Below, in pieces: positions 8,103 to 15,669 of a stretch of 64,000 nucleotides of DNA. The position numbers and the translations under genes were made by a program. Under the pieces are notes generated by a model. That model did not search any database, was not told the origin of the DNA, and saw only the letters and a list, made by a program, of their open reading frames with translations. Origin of the DNA: AWTP1-13 sp963840445 (GTDB lineage Bacteria; Pseudomonadota; Alphaproteobacteria; Rhizobiales; Hyphomicrobiaceae); NCBI GenBank assembly GCA_963840445.1, contig CAWIZC010000041.1, positions 6,875-70,874 of the forward strand. The letters run 5' to 3'. Positions within the stretch are counted from its first letter, which is position 1, and each line of letters opens with the position of its first letter.

Positions 8103-9164
8103 CTAGCGGCTGCGGTCGAGGCGGCGCTCCAGGCGGCGGCTGTATTCGGCCATGGTGAAGCAGAAGCAGAAATAGATCAGCGCCGCGAACACCAGTCCTT
8201 CGGCATAGAACGGCCGCCATATCGGGTCGCCGGATGCCAGGCGCACCGCGCCCAGCAGGTCGAACATGCCGACGATCACCACCAGGCTGGTGTCCTTGAA
8301 GAAGCCGATGAAGGTGTTGACCATCGGCGGGATCACCAGGCGCAGCGATTGCGGCAGGATGATCAGGCCCATCTTCTTCCAGTACGACAGGCCAAGCGCG
8401 TCGGCCGCCTCGAACTGTCCGCGCGGCATGGCCTGCAGGCCGGCACGCACCACCTCGGCCTCGTAGGCGGCCGCGAACAGGATGAAGGCGATCTGCGCCC
8501 GCAATAGCTGATCGATGGTGAATCCCTGCGGCAGGAACAGCGGGATCATCAGGGTGGCCATGAACAGCACGGTGATCAGCGGCACGCCGCGCACCAGCTC
8601 GATGAAGGCGACGCAGATCGCCTTGATGGCCGGCAGATCGGAGCGGCGGCCGAGCGCCAGCAGGATGGCGAGCGGGAAGGACAGCACGATGCCGTTCACG
8701 GACAGGATCAGCGTTAGCGGCAGGCCGCCCCAGCGCTCGGTGCCGACGTAGAGCATGCCGAGCACGCCGCCGCGCATCAGCACCCACATGGCCGGCACGC
8801 CGATCAGCCAGCCGAGCCACAGCGCGCGGCCCCACAGGTTGAGGTTCATGGTCATGCCGATCAATGTCAGCAGCATCGCGATCGTCAGCGTTGGCCGCCA
8901 TTGCTCGGCGTAGGGGTAGGTGCCGAAAATCATCAGGCGGAACTTCTCGACGATGAAGCCCCAGCAAGCGCCCTTGGCCGCGCGGCAGGCGGTTGGATCA
9001 GGGCTGAAAACGGCATCGCTGATGGCCCAGGAGAACAGCTTCGGCAGCAGCCAGACCATCACCGCCAGCAGCACAAGCGTCAGGATCGAATTCAGCCAGG
9101 AGTTGAACAGGCGCGCGCGAGCCAGGTCGAGGATGGAGGTGCGGGTGGGGTTCGGCGCCAGCAT
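8103..9164 (-). CDS. aapM: General L-amino acid ABC transporter permease AapM
   Basis: 353 residues with about eight hydrophobic segments. The permease EAA-loop region near the C-terminus reads EAADALGLSYWKKMGLIILPQSLR, followed by a family-typical SLVVIVGMFDLLGA. It contains the long insertion between the first segments that marks AapM relative to shorter HisM-type permeases. It forms the inner-membrane channel with AapQ for import of polar amino acids. It starts 2 bases after the aapQ stop, so the two are translationally coupled. Confidence 0.9.
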   Translation of the reverse strand: MLAPNPTRTSILDLARARLFNSWLNSILTLVLLAVMVWLLPKLFSWAISDAVFSPDPTACRAAKGACWGFIVEKFRLMIFGTYPYAEQWRPTLTIAMLLTLIGMTMNLNLWGRALWLGWLIGVPAMWVLMRGGVLGMLYVGTERWGGLPLTLILSVNGIVLSFPLAILLALGRRSDLPAIKAICVAFIELVRGVPLITVLFMATLMIPLFLPQGFTIDQLLRAQIAFILFAAAYEAEVVRAGLQAMPRGQFEAADALGLSYWKKMGLIILPQSLRLVIPPMVNTFIGFFKDTSLVVIVGMFDLLGAVRLASGDPIWRPFYAEGLVFAALIYFCFCFTMAEYSRRLERRLDRSR

Positions 9165-9166
9165 GT

Positions 9167-10357
9167 CTACCGCTCCACCAGCTGACGGCGCTTGTTGTAC
9201 CAGTTCATCAAGGCGGCCGTTGACAGGCTGAGCGTCAGGTAGACGAGCATGATGATCGAGACGCCTTCGATCGCCTGCCCGGTCTGGTTCATGGTCGTGC
9301 CGGCGACGCTGACGAGATCGGGATAGCCGACGGCTACCGACAGCGAGCTGTTCTTGGTCAGGTTGAGGTATTGGCTGGTGAGGGGAGGTATGATGACGCG
9401 CAGCGCCTGCGGCAGGGTGACGTTGCGCAGGATCATGCCTTCCTTGAGCCCGAGCGCCCGGGCCGCCTCGATCTGCCCCTTCGACACCGACATGATGCCG
9501 GCTCGTACGATCTCGCCGATGAATGCCGAGGTATAAATGGTCAATCCGAACAGCACCGAGACGAATTCGGGTGACACGTGGCCGCCACCGACGAAATTGA
9601 AGCCGCGCAATTCAGGCATGCTTATCTCGGTCGGAGCGCCGTAAGCAAACCAGGCGGCAGCCGGCAGCCCGATCAGCAGGAGCAGGTTCGGCCACAAGGT
9701 CGGCGGCCGCTGGCCGGTCTTCAGCTGACGCGCCGTGGCCCAACGGCCGAGCAGCCAGACCAGGAACAGGGCGACGGCGAGGCCGACGACGGCCGCGAGC
9801 CAGCCGACTTCGGCTTCAGGTATCGGGAAATACAAGCCGCGTTGCGTAAGATAGGCGCCGAGCAACGGTTGGGCCTGCCGCGGACTGGGCAGGAACCGAT
9901 CGTTGATCATGATCGTGTACCAGAGGATGATCTGCAGCAGCACCGGGATGTTGCGCAGCAGGTGGATGTAGCCCATCGTGATGCGGGCCAGCAGCCAATT
10001 CTGCGACAGGGTGCCGATGCCGACGAAGATTCCGAGCACGGTCGCCAGCGCCACGCCGATGATGGCCACGCGCAGGGTATTGAGCAGGCCGACCAGCAGC
10101 GCTTGTGCATAGGTGCTGGCGGCCGAGTACGGGACCAGGTACTCGCTGATATCGAAGCCGGACTCCCGCCAGAGGAAATGATATCCCGTCTGGATATTGC
10201 GGCTTTGCAGGTTGATCAGCGTGTTGCGGACCAGGAAGAAGCCGACGCCGATCACGATCCCCAGCACGACAATCTGCCAGAAGACCGCCTGCACATCCCG
10301 GTCGTAGAAGGTGCGACGCGTGCTGCGCGCTGGACTGAGTGTCGTCCTCTGCGGCAT
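9167..10357 (-). CDS. aapQ: General L-amino acid ABC transporter permease AapQ
   Basis: 396 residues, the usual AapQ length. About eight membrane segments, including the first at residues 29-46. A long periplasmic region follows (SRNIQTGYHFLWRESGFDISE), then the membrane core with LLRNIPVLLQIILWY and the EAA loop EAARALGLKEGMILRNVTLPQALR. Partner permease of AapM. It lies 78 bases downstream of aapJ, the gap holding a terminator-like hairpin, so expression is probably lower than that of the binding protein. Confidence 0.92.
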   Translation of the reverse strand: MPQRTTLSPARSTRRTFYDRDVQAVFWQIVVLGIVIGVGFFLVRNTLINLQSRNIQTGYHFLWRESGFDISEYLVPYSAASTYAQALLVGLLNTLRVAIIGVALATVLGIFVGIGTLSQNWLLARITMGYIHLLRNIPVLLQIILWYTIMINDRFLPSPRQAQPLLGAYLTQRGLYFPIPEAEVGWLAAVVGLAVALFLVWLLGRWATARQLKTGQRPPTLWPNLLLLIGLPAAAWFAYGAPTEISMPELRGFNFVGGGHVSPEFVSVLFGLTIYTSAFIGEIVRAGIMSVSKGQIEAARALGLKEGMILRNVTLPQALRVIIPPLTSQYLNLTKNSSLSVAVGYPDLVSVAGTTMNQTGQAIEGVSIIMLVYLTLSLSTAALMNWYNKRRQLVER

Positions 10358-10390
10358 CGACGTCGGGTCTCCGGATGTGCGTGTCGCGGC

Positions 10391-10427
10391 AAAGAAAAGG
10401 GCCGCTGCGGTGGTCCGCAGCAGCCCC
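10391..10427 (-). terminator. Hairpin with T-rich tail between aapJ and aapQ (partial terminator)
   Basis: On the transcribed minus strand a GC-rich stem (GGGGCTGCTGCGG with CCGCAGCGGCCC, one G-U type mismatch) is followed by CTTTTCTTTG. Such a structure after the binding-protein gene commonly stabilises or terminates most transcripts and sets the ratio of binding protein to permeases. Termination efficiency is inferred. Confidence 0.65.
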
Positions 10428-10435
10428 GTTCGCCT

Positions 10436-11455
10436 TCAGCGGATGGGCGGCGCGTACATTAGGCCGCCTTTGTTCCACAGATTGTTGACGCCGCGCGGCA
10501 GGCCCAGCGGCGCGATGTTGCGCGTCCAGACCTCGCCGTAGTTGCCGACCGCCTTGACGGCCTTCACCACCCAATCCTCATCAAGGCCGATGGCCTTGCC
10601 CATGCCGGGCGTGGCGCCCAGGACGCGCTTGATGTTCGGGTTGGTCGAGGTCTTGGCCATCTCTTCGACGTTGGCCTGCGTGATGCCGTACTCCTCGGCC
10701 TCGAGCAGGGCGAACACGGTCCACTTGACGATGTCGGTCCACTGCTCATCGCCCTGCGCCACGGCTGGTCCAAGCGGCTCCTTGGAGATGATCTCGGGCA
10801 GGATGACGTAGTCGTCGGGGTTCTTGGCGTCGTTCTTGCGAACCGATGCCAGACCCGACGCGTCTGTGGTCAGCGCGTCGCAGCGGCCGGCAAAGAACGC
10901 GGCGTTGACCTCGGCGAGGTTCTCGATGACCACCGGCTTGTACTGTATGTTGTTGGCGCGGAAGTAATCGGCCAAGTTGAGCTCGGTCGTGGTGCCGGGC
11001 TGTACGCAAACGCTGGCGCCGGCCAGCTGCTTGGCGCTCGTCACATTGAGCGACTTCGGCACCATGAAGCCCTGGCCGTCGTAGTAGGTGGTGGCCGCGA
11101 AGTTCAGCCCGAGCTGGGTGTCGCGCGTCAGTGTCCAGGTGGTATTGCGCGACAGAAGGTCGACCTCGCCCGACTGCACCGCCGTGAAGCGCTGCTGGGC
11201 ATTGAGCGGCACGAACTTCACCTTGTTGCCGTCACCGAGCAGGCTGGCTGCGACGGCGCGGCAGATATCGACATCGAGGCCGACCCACTTGCCGGTCGAG
11301 TCGGCGATCGAGAAGCCGCCGAGGCCGGTGTTGACGCCGCAGATCAGCTCGCCGCGCGCTTTGATGGCATCGACCCTTGCGCCGGCGAAGGCTCCTGTGC
11401 TCGTGACGGCGCACAACGCGCCGGCAAGACATGCGAGTTTCAGTTTGGCGGTCAT
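10436..11455 (-). CDS. aapJ: General L-amino acid ABC transporter, periplasmic binding protein AapJ
   Basis: 339 residues from ATG 11455, behind an AGAGGAG site. Signal peptide MTAKLKLACLAGALCAVTSTGAFA. The mature protein shows the type-3 solute-binding pattern: ARGELICGVNTGLGGFSIADS, GLDVDICRAVAAS, the NTTWTLTRDTQLGLNF segment, CVQPGTTTELNLADYF and FFAGRCDALTTDASGLAS. It captures L-amino acids in the periplasm for AapQMP. It lies 44 bases downstream of aapP, unlike the common aapJQMP order. Confidence 0.93.
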   Translation of the reverse strand: MTAKLKLACLAGALCAVTSTGAFAGARVDAIKARGELICGVNTGLGGFSIADSTGKWVGLDVDICRAVAASLLGDGNKVKFVPLNAQQRFTAVQSGEVDLLSRNTTWTLTRDTQLGLNFAATTYYDGQGFMVPKSLNVTSAKQLAGASVCVQPGTTTELNLADYFRANNIQYKPVVIENLAEVNAAFFAGRCDALTTDASGLASVRKNDAKNPDDYVILPEIISKEPLGPAVAQGDEQWTDIVKWTVFALLEAEEYGITQANVEEMAKTSTNPNIKRVLGATPGMGKAIGLDEDWVVKAVKAVGNYGEVWTRNIAPLGLPRGVNNLWNKGGLMYAPPIR

Positions 11456-11499
11456 GACGGATGACTCCTCTCTTGCAAGTTGTGCGGCATGCCGGCCTC

Positions 11500-12234
11500 C
11501 TAGTGGCCGAGGATCTGCGACAGAAACAGTTTCGTTCGATCCGACTTGGGATTGGCGAAGAACTCTTTCGGCGTGCCCTGCTCGACGATCTCGCCCCGGT
11601 CCATGAAGATGACGCGGTCGGCGACCGAGCGGGCAAAGCCCATTTCGTGGGTGACGCACAGCATGGTCATGCCGGAGCGCGCCAGTTCCACCATCACGTC
11701 GAGCACCTCCTTGATCATCTCGGGGTCGAGTGCGGAGGTTGGCTCATCGAACAGCATGATGCGCGGGTTCATGCAGAGCGCGCGGGCGATGGCAACGCGC
11801 TGCTGCTGTCCGCCCGACAGCTGGCCCGGATACTTGCTGGCCTGCTCGGCGATCTTGACGCGCTGCAGATACTGCATGGCGGTCTCTTCGGCCTCGCGGC
11901 GCGGCATCTTCTTGACCCACACGGGCGCCAGGCAAAGGTTGTCGAGCACGGTCAGGTGCGGAAACAGGTTGAAGCTCTGGAACACCATGCCGACCTGGGC
12001 GCGAATCTTGTCGATCTGCCTCAGGTCTTCGGTGAGCTCGATGTCCTCCACCAGGATGCGGCCATCCTGATGGGTCTCGAGCCGGTTGATGCAGCGGATC
12101 AGGGTCGATTTGCCGGAGCCGGACGGACCGCAGATGACGATCTTCTCGCCCTTCTCGACGGCCAAATCGATGTTCTTGAGAACGTGGAAGGCGCCATACC
12201 ACTTGTTGACGCCGATCAACTCCACAGCTGGCAT
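11500..12234 (-). CDS. aapP: General L-amino acid ABC transporter ATP-binding protein AapP
   Basis: 244 residues with all ABC ATPase motifs: Walker A GPSGSGKST, Q-loop MVFQSFNLFPHL, signature LSGGQQQRVAIARAL, Walker B RIMLFDEPTSALDPE and switch His in CVTHEMGFA. Energises uptake through AapQM. The start ATG at 12234 follows a GAAGGG site. It is the first gene of the operon here, giving the order P-J-Q-M, so the promoter should lie in 12235-12568. Confidence 0.93.
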   Translation of the reverse strand: MPAVELIGVNKWYGAFHVLKNIDLAVEKGEKIVICGPSGSGKSTLIRCINRLETHQDGRILVEDIELTEDLRQIDKIRAQVGMVFQSFNLFPHLTVLDNLCLAPVWVKKMPRREAEETAMQYLQRVKIAEQASKYPGQLSGGQQQRVAIARALCMNPRIMLFDEPTSALDPEMIKEVLDVMVELARSGMTMLCVTHEMGFARSVADRVIFMDRGEIVEQGTPKEFFANPKSDRTKLFLSQILGH

Positions 12235-12325
12235 GCGACCCTTCGACTGTTTTGTGGCTTAGCCGGTTCGGCATCAGCGAAGCCCCAAGTATGCCGATAG
12301 TGTGCGGGCGGTGCAATCTTGTTGT

Positions 12326-12340
12326 GTTACCGGCGGTAAC
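12326..12340. promoter_or_regulatory. 15-bp perfect palindrome in the divergent aapP / protease intergenic region
   Basis: GTTACCGGCGGTAAC is an exact inverted repeat (7 + 1 + 7) in the 334-bp region between the divergent aapP and the cysteine protease gene. Its length and symmetry suit a dimeric repressor site. The regulator is unknown and no second copy was noticed in the window. Confidence 0.4.
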
Positions 12341-12568
12341 GTTCGGTCGGTTTGGATCTTGGGGTTGCCGCTTTGCGACGGCCGTGGCCCTTACCTGCCT
12401 GTTGGATCGGCACAATCTGCACACAAGTGTCTCGATGGCTGGTGGTTGCCTATCCTCGGGCCAAGGTGAGGGGGGCAACCTGCAGGACAGAGAGAGCGGG
12501 ACCGCGTCCGCAAAAAAGCCCCACCCGTGCGGCCGTATCGGCAAGTATGCGGATGTATGGAGCTTCAA

Positions 12569-13765
12569 ATGATTGTCCGATCCATTTCATGGCGCGCTGC
12601 GGTCTTGCTGACCGTGCTGACGGTCGCTGGTGCAGCGGCCGCACAGCAAGCCACCAATCTGGCCGAGCAGCTCAAGCAGCGCGAATTGTCGGCGCCTGAC
12701 CCGATCAGGAACTCGCTTGGCTCGCTGCGCGCAGAAATCCAGGAAAAGAAACTGCAGCATGGCGTCGGCTACACCAGCATCTTGGACCAGCCCCGCAACA
12801 CGCGGCTCGGTGACGTCGACGATCCAACGCAGACCAAGGAATGGCGGATGAACATCAACCAGCAGGCCGAGCGCCTGCTGAAGGTCGACGAGGAGGATCG
12901 CGTCGGCTTCTTGATGCAAGACCCCGGACGGCGCAACGCGCTGCCCGACATCGCCCGGCAGAAGGAGGTCAACTGCAACGCCAGCCTGCGCGCGTTCGAT
13001 TGGCGCAGCTACGGCAAGGTATCGCCCGTGCGGCGCCAGATCTGCGGCAACTGCTGGGCGTTCGCGGCCGTTGCCGCCTACGAGGCGAACTACCTGATCC
13101 GCAACAATCAGACCGAGGACGGCTCGGAGCAGTATCTCAACGATTGCGCCAGGACGAACGGCGGAGTGCAGGCGGGCAGCTGCGAGGGCGGGCTGGCATC
13201 GAGCGCGCTCGAGCACATCGTGCGCGAGGGTGGCACTACGGAAACGGCCGTGCCCAATGAAGGGGTGGACCGCCCGTGCCGCAATCCGGCGCTGCCACTG
13301 CACGCCATCGCCTGGGGCTTCGTCGACCCGGCAGTCGACTTTCCCTCACGCCAGAAGATCAAGGCCGCGTTGTGCAAGAACGGCCCGCTGACGACCAGGC
13401 TGCGTGTCGTCTCCGACCAGCTGTTCGCCTACACCCAGGGCGTCTACAACGAGACGGTCAACTCGGATACGGACGGCGGCGGGCACGCCGTGGTGATCGT
13501 CGGCTGGGACGACGCCAAGGGCGCCTGGCTGATCAAGAATTCCTGGGGCGAGGACTGGGGGCCAGAGCATGGCTTCGGCTGGATCGGCTACAGCAGCAAC
13601 CGGATCGGCCGGCACACGGCGTGGGTGACCGCGCAAAGCACGTTCTACACGGTGCAGAACTTCGACCGGGTCAAGGAGCAGGTGCTGCGCAACCAGCCGA
13701 TCCCGAAGGAGCTGCGTCCGCCTCGACCGGGCGACATCGACGGGCCCGCCTCGATCAAGAAGTAG
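12569..13765 (+). CDS. Exported papain-like (C1 family) cysteine protease
   Basis: 398 residues from ATG 12569, chosen because GGAG lies 7 bases upstream and a clean signal peptide follows (MIVRSISWRAAVLLTVLTVA, then GAAAAQQ). A propeptide-like region runs to about residue 140. The peptidase domain begins at FDWRSYGKVSPVRRQ and has the oxyanion Gln and catalytic Cys (QICGNCWAFAA), the catalytic His (DGGGHAVVIVGWDD) and the Asn (LIKNSWGEDWG). The C-terminus is Pro-rich. All catalytic residues are present, so it should be an active periplasmic or secreted protease. Such enzymes are uncommon in Alphaproteobacteria. Target unknown. Confidence 0.88.
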   Translation: MIVRSISWRAAVLLTVLTVAGAAAAQQATNLAEQLKQRELSAPDPIRNSLGSLRAEIQEKKLQHGVGYTSILDQPRNTRLGDVDDPTQTKEWRMNINQQAERLLKVDEEDRVGFLMQDPGRRNALPDIARQKEVNCNASLRAFDWRSYGKVSPVRRQICGNCWAFAAVAAYEANYLIRNNQTEDGSEQYLNDCARTNGGVQAGSCEGGLASSALEHIVREGGTTETAVPNEGVDRPCRNPALPLHAIAWGFVDPAVDFPSRQKIKAALCKNGPLTTRLRVVSDQLFAYTQGVYNETVNSDTDGGGHAVVIVGWDDAKGAWLIKNSWGEDWGPEHGFGWIGYSSNRIGRHTAWVTAQSTFYTVQNFDRVKEQVLRNQPIPKELRPPRPGDIDGPASIKK

Positions 13766-13782
13766 GGGTAGCGCACTACCCT

Positions 13783-13824
13783 TCATCCCGGCCTGAGCTT
13801 GGCTCAGAGCCGGGACCTCATCCC
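13783..13824. repeat. Intergenic palindrome after the protease gene
   Basis: TCATCCCGGCCTGAGC and its near-complement GGCTCAGAGCCGGGA form a hairpin just past the protease stop. It is related in style, though not identical, to the TGTCATCCCGGA repeats at 2988 and 4368. A further GC-rich inverted repeat (GGCCCCGGCTCGCGGGCCGGGGC) follows at about 13853-13876. Confidence 0.55.
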
Positions 13825-13932
13825 ATGCGTTGTCTGAGATCCCCGATTGCCTGGCCCCGGCTCGCGGGCCGGGGCGCGGCTTGCCGGAATGGCGGGTGAT
13901 GCGTTTCGGCGCAAGAGTGGGTCGCCGAAAGG

Positions 13933-15465
13933 TCAGTTCTTGGAGCGGCTGGTCTCGATCTCGCCGCGGTCCATGCGCCGCGAGAATTCGGTGGCGCCGC
14001 CCGAGGCCAGGATGCGGGCCTGCTCGACCCAGTTCTCGCGTTCGATGCGGCCCTTGAAGTCGAGCGACTGGCTGACGCGGTCGATGTCGGCGGCCGACCA
14101 GTTGGCGATCTGCTCGTAGGAGACGACGCCCATCGAGTTGAGCTTCTTCTCGATCAGAACGCCGATGCCTCGGATGCGCTTCAAGTCCTCCAATGTGGCT
14201 GAGCGGACCATCTTGGGCTGGTTGGCTGCGCGCCGCGCTGCCGCGGGTCCGGGGTCGGCGGTCTGATATGCTTCCGAGCGCACCGATCGCAACGTGCTGA
14301 GGTCGAGCCGCGCCGGACCACGGCCGTCCTCGCCGGCCTTGGCCACCGAATGCTCGCGGATGGCGTCGGTAATCTTGGCTGGGCGCAGTTGGGCGGCTGC
14401 CTCCGCCTCGCGCCGGTCGAACTCGCGCGAGAAAGCCGTGTCGCCGCCGCGACTCAGGATCTGGGCCTGCTCGATCCAGTTCTCGCGGGCGATCCGGCGC
14501 GTGGTGCCGAGCAGGCGCTCGAAGCGCTCGACGTCGGAAGGCGTCCAGTGGGCGATCTGCGAATAGCGGGTGACAGCCTGGGCGGCCAGGCGCTGCTCGG
14601 TCTGCGCGTCGATGCCGCCGATGCGCTGCAGGTTGTCGCGGGCGGTGGGCGCCGCCGGCCGGATCGGTACGGCCGGGGCGTCGGCCGCCCGTGCGACCGC
14701 CGCGGTGGCACGAGGCTCCGCGAAGGCGGCGCGGCTCGCCACGTCGGGGGGCGTCAAGGGTGCTGCGGGCCTCGGCGGAGTGGCGGGCTCCGGCATCCGC
14801 TCGGGCACCGGCGCAGGCTTTGGCGCGGCGATTTCCGCGGCCACTGCTGCGGCGCCGCCGGTGGCCGGACGCGCCACCACACTGATGGGCGGCCGAAGCG
14901 GCGCGGTCGGGGTGTTTCCGGCCGCCGCGATTGGACGGCGTTGGCCTACATCGGGCGTCGGCTCGGCCTTGGCGGTCTCGCCCCGGGCACGCCGACCGGC
15001 GTAGCGCGTCTCGCCGCCCTTGGCCAGAATCTGGGCCTGCTCGATCCAGTTGTCCTGGCTGATGCGGCCCTTTTGGCCGAGCGCCTGCTCGATGCGATCG
15101 ATGTCGCCGCGCATCCAGGCGGCGATCTGCTCATAGCGCGCGACGCCAAGTTTGTTGAGAGCTGCCGCCATGGTGTCGTCGATGGCGCGAATACGGGCCA
15201 GATCCTGCCCAGGCTGGCCAGGCGCTGCAACAACTGTCGCCGGTTTGGTGGCTGGAGTCTCCGGCATCGGTGGTCGGGTTTCGGTTGCCGGCTGGGTGAA
15301 CCGGGCCGCGGCCACATCGGGTAGCGGATCAACGCGCCGCTCTGCAGTGGCCGCCGATCGGTGCGACGCGCGATTGAGCGTCCGGCGAACCGCGCAGGCA
15401 ACGATGGCGCCCAGCAGGTAGGCCGCCCCCATCAGCGCCAGCGTCTGCAGCGACAACGCAACCAT
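13933..15465 (-). CDS. Membrane-anchored protein with three helix-hairpin-helix-like repeats
   Basis: 510 residues. A single N-terminal membrane segment (about residues 4-26) is followed by Ala/Pro-rich linkers joining three copies of a domain of about 75 residues. Each copy has the order (D/N)L-x-R-I-x-x-I, a helix, (V/A)-x-(R/S)-Y-x-Q-I-A-x-W, D-(I/V)-(D/E)-R, then ENWIEQAQIL-type and GGxTxxSRxxDRxE endings. They begin near residues 88, 277 and 426. The first half of each resembles the HhH-like domain often fused to respiratory-complex proteins. The repeated tail suggests a protein-protein or nucleic-acid scaffold facing the cytoplasm. Function unknown. Confidence 0.75.
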   Translation of the reverse strand: MVALSLQTLALMGAAYLLGAIVACAVRRTLNRASHRSAATAERRVDPLPDVAAARFTQPATETRPPMPETPATKPATVVAAPGQPGQDLARIRAIDDTMAAALNKLGVARYEQIAAWMRGDIDRIEQALGQKGRISQDNWIEQAQILAKGGETRYAGRRARGETAKAEPTPDVGQRRPIAAAGNTPTAPLRPPISVVARPATGGAAAVAAEIAAPKPAPVPERMPEPATPPRPAAPLTPPDVASRAAFAEPRATAAVARAADAPAVPIRPAAPTARDNLQRIGGIDAQTEQRLAAQAVTRYSQIAHWTPSDVERFERLLGTTRRIARENWIEQAQILSRGGDTAFSREFDRREAEAAAQLRPAKITDAIREHSVAKAGEDGRGPARLDLSTLRSVRSEAYQTADPGPAAARRAANQPKMVRSATLEDLKRIRGIGVLIEKKLNSMGVVSYEQIANWSAADIDRVSQSLDFKGRIERENWVEQARILASGGATEFSRRMDRGEIETSRSKN

Positions 15466-15501
15466 TCCATACCCCCCAACGCACAGTCACACGGCGAGCC
15501 T

Positions 15502-15609
15502 TCAGGGCCCCTCGTTTTCCGCCCGGCCGCAGGACAACCAGCCGACGATCAGGCCAAGCACGAATGCCGCCAGCAGCCACCACACGAGCTTAGAGATCAA
15601 AAACTCCAT
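15502..15609 (-). CDS. 35-residue single-span membrane protein
   Basis: Reads MEFLISKLVWWLLAAFVLGL followed by IVGWLSCGRAENEGP, which is one membrane helix with a short polar tail. It lies between the OmpA-family gene (upstream, same strand) and the HhH-repeat membrane protein (downstream), in a likely three-gene envelope cluster. The composition (start Met, Trp-rich helix, charged end) is that of a real small membrane protein. No strong ribosome-binding site is obvious. Confidence 0.55.
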   Translation of the reverse strand: MEFLISKLVWWLLAAFVLGLIVGWLSCGRAENEGP

Positions 15610-15669
15610 TCGCCTGTCCTCGACTGCCGCGCCTGCCCTTATCTCATCCCGGCATCCTGCTTTGGTATT

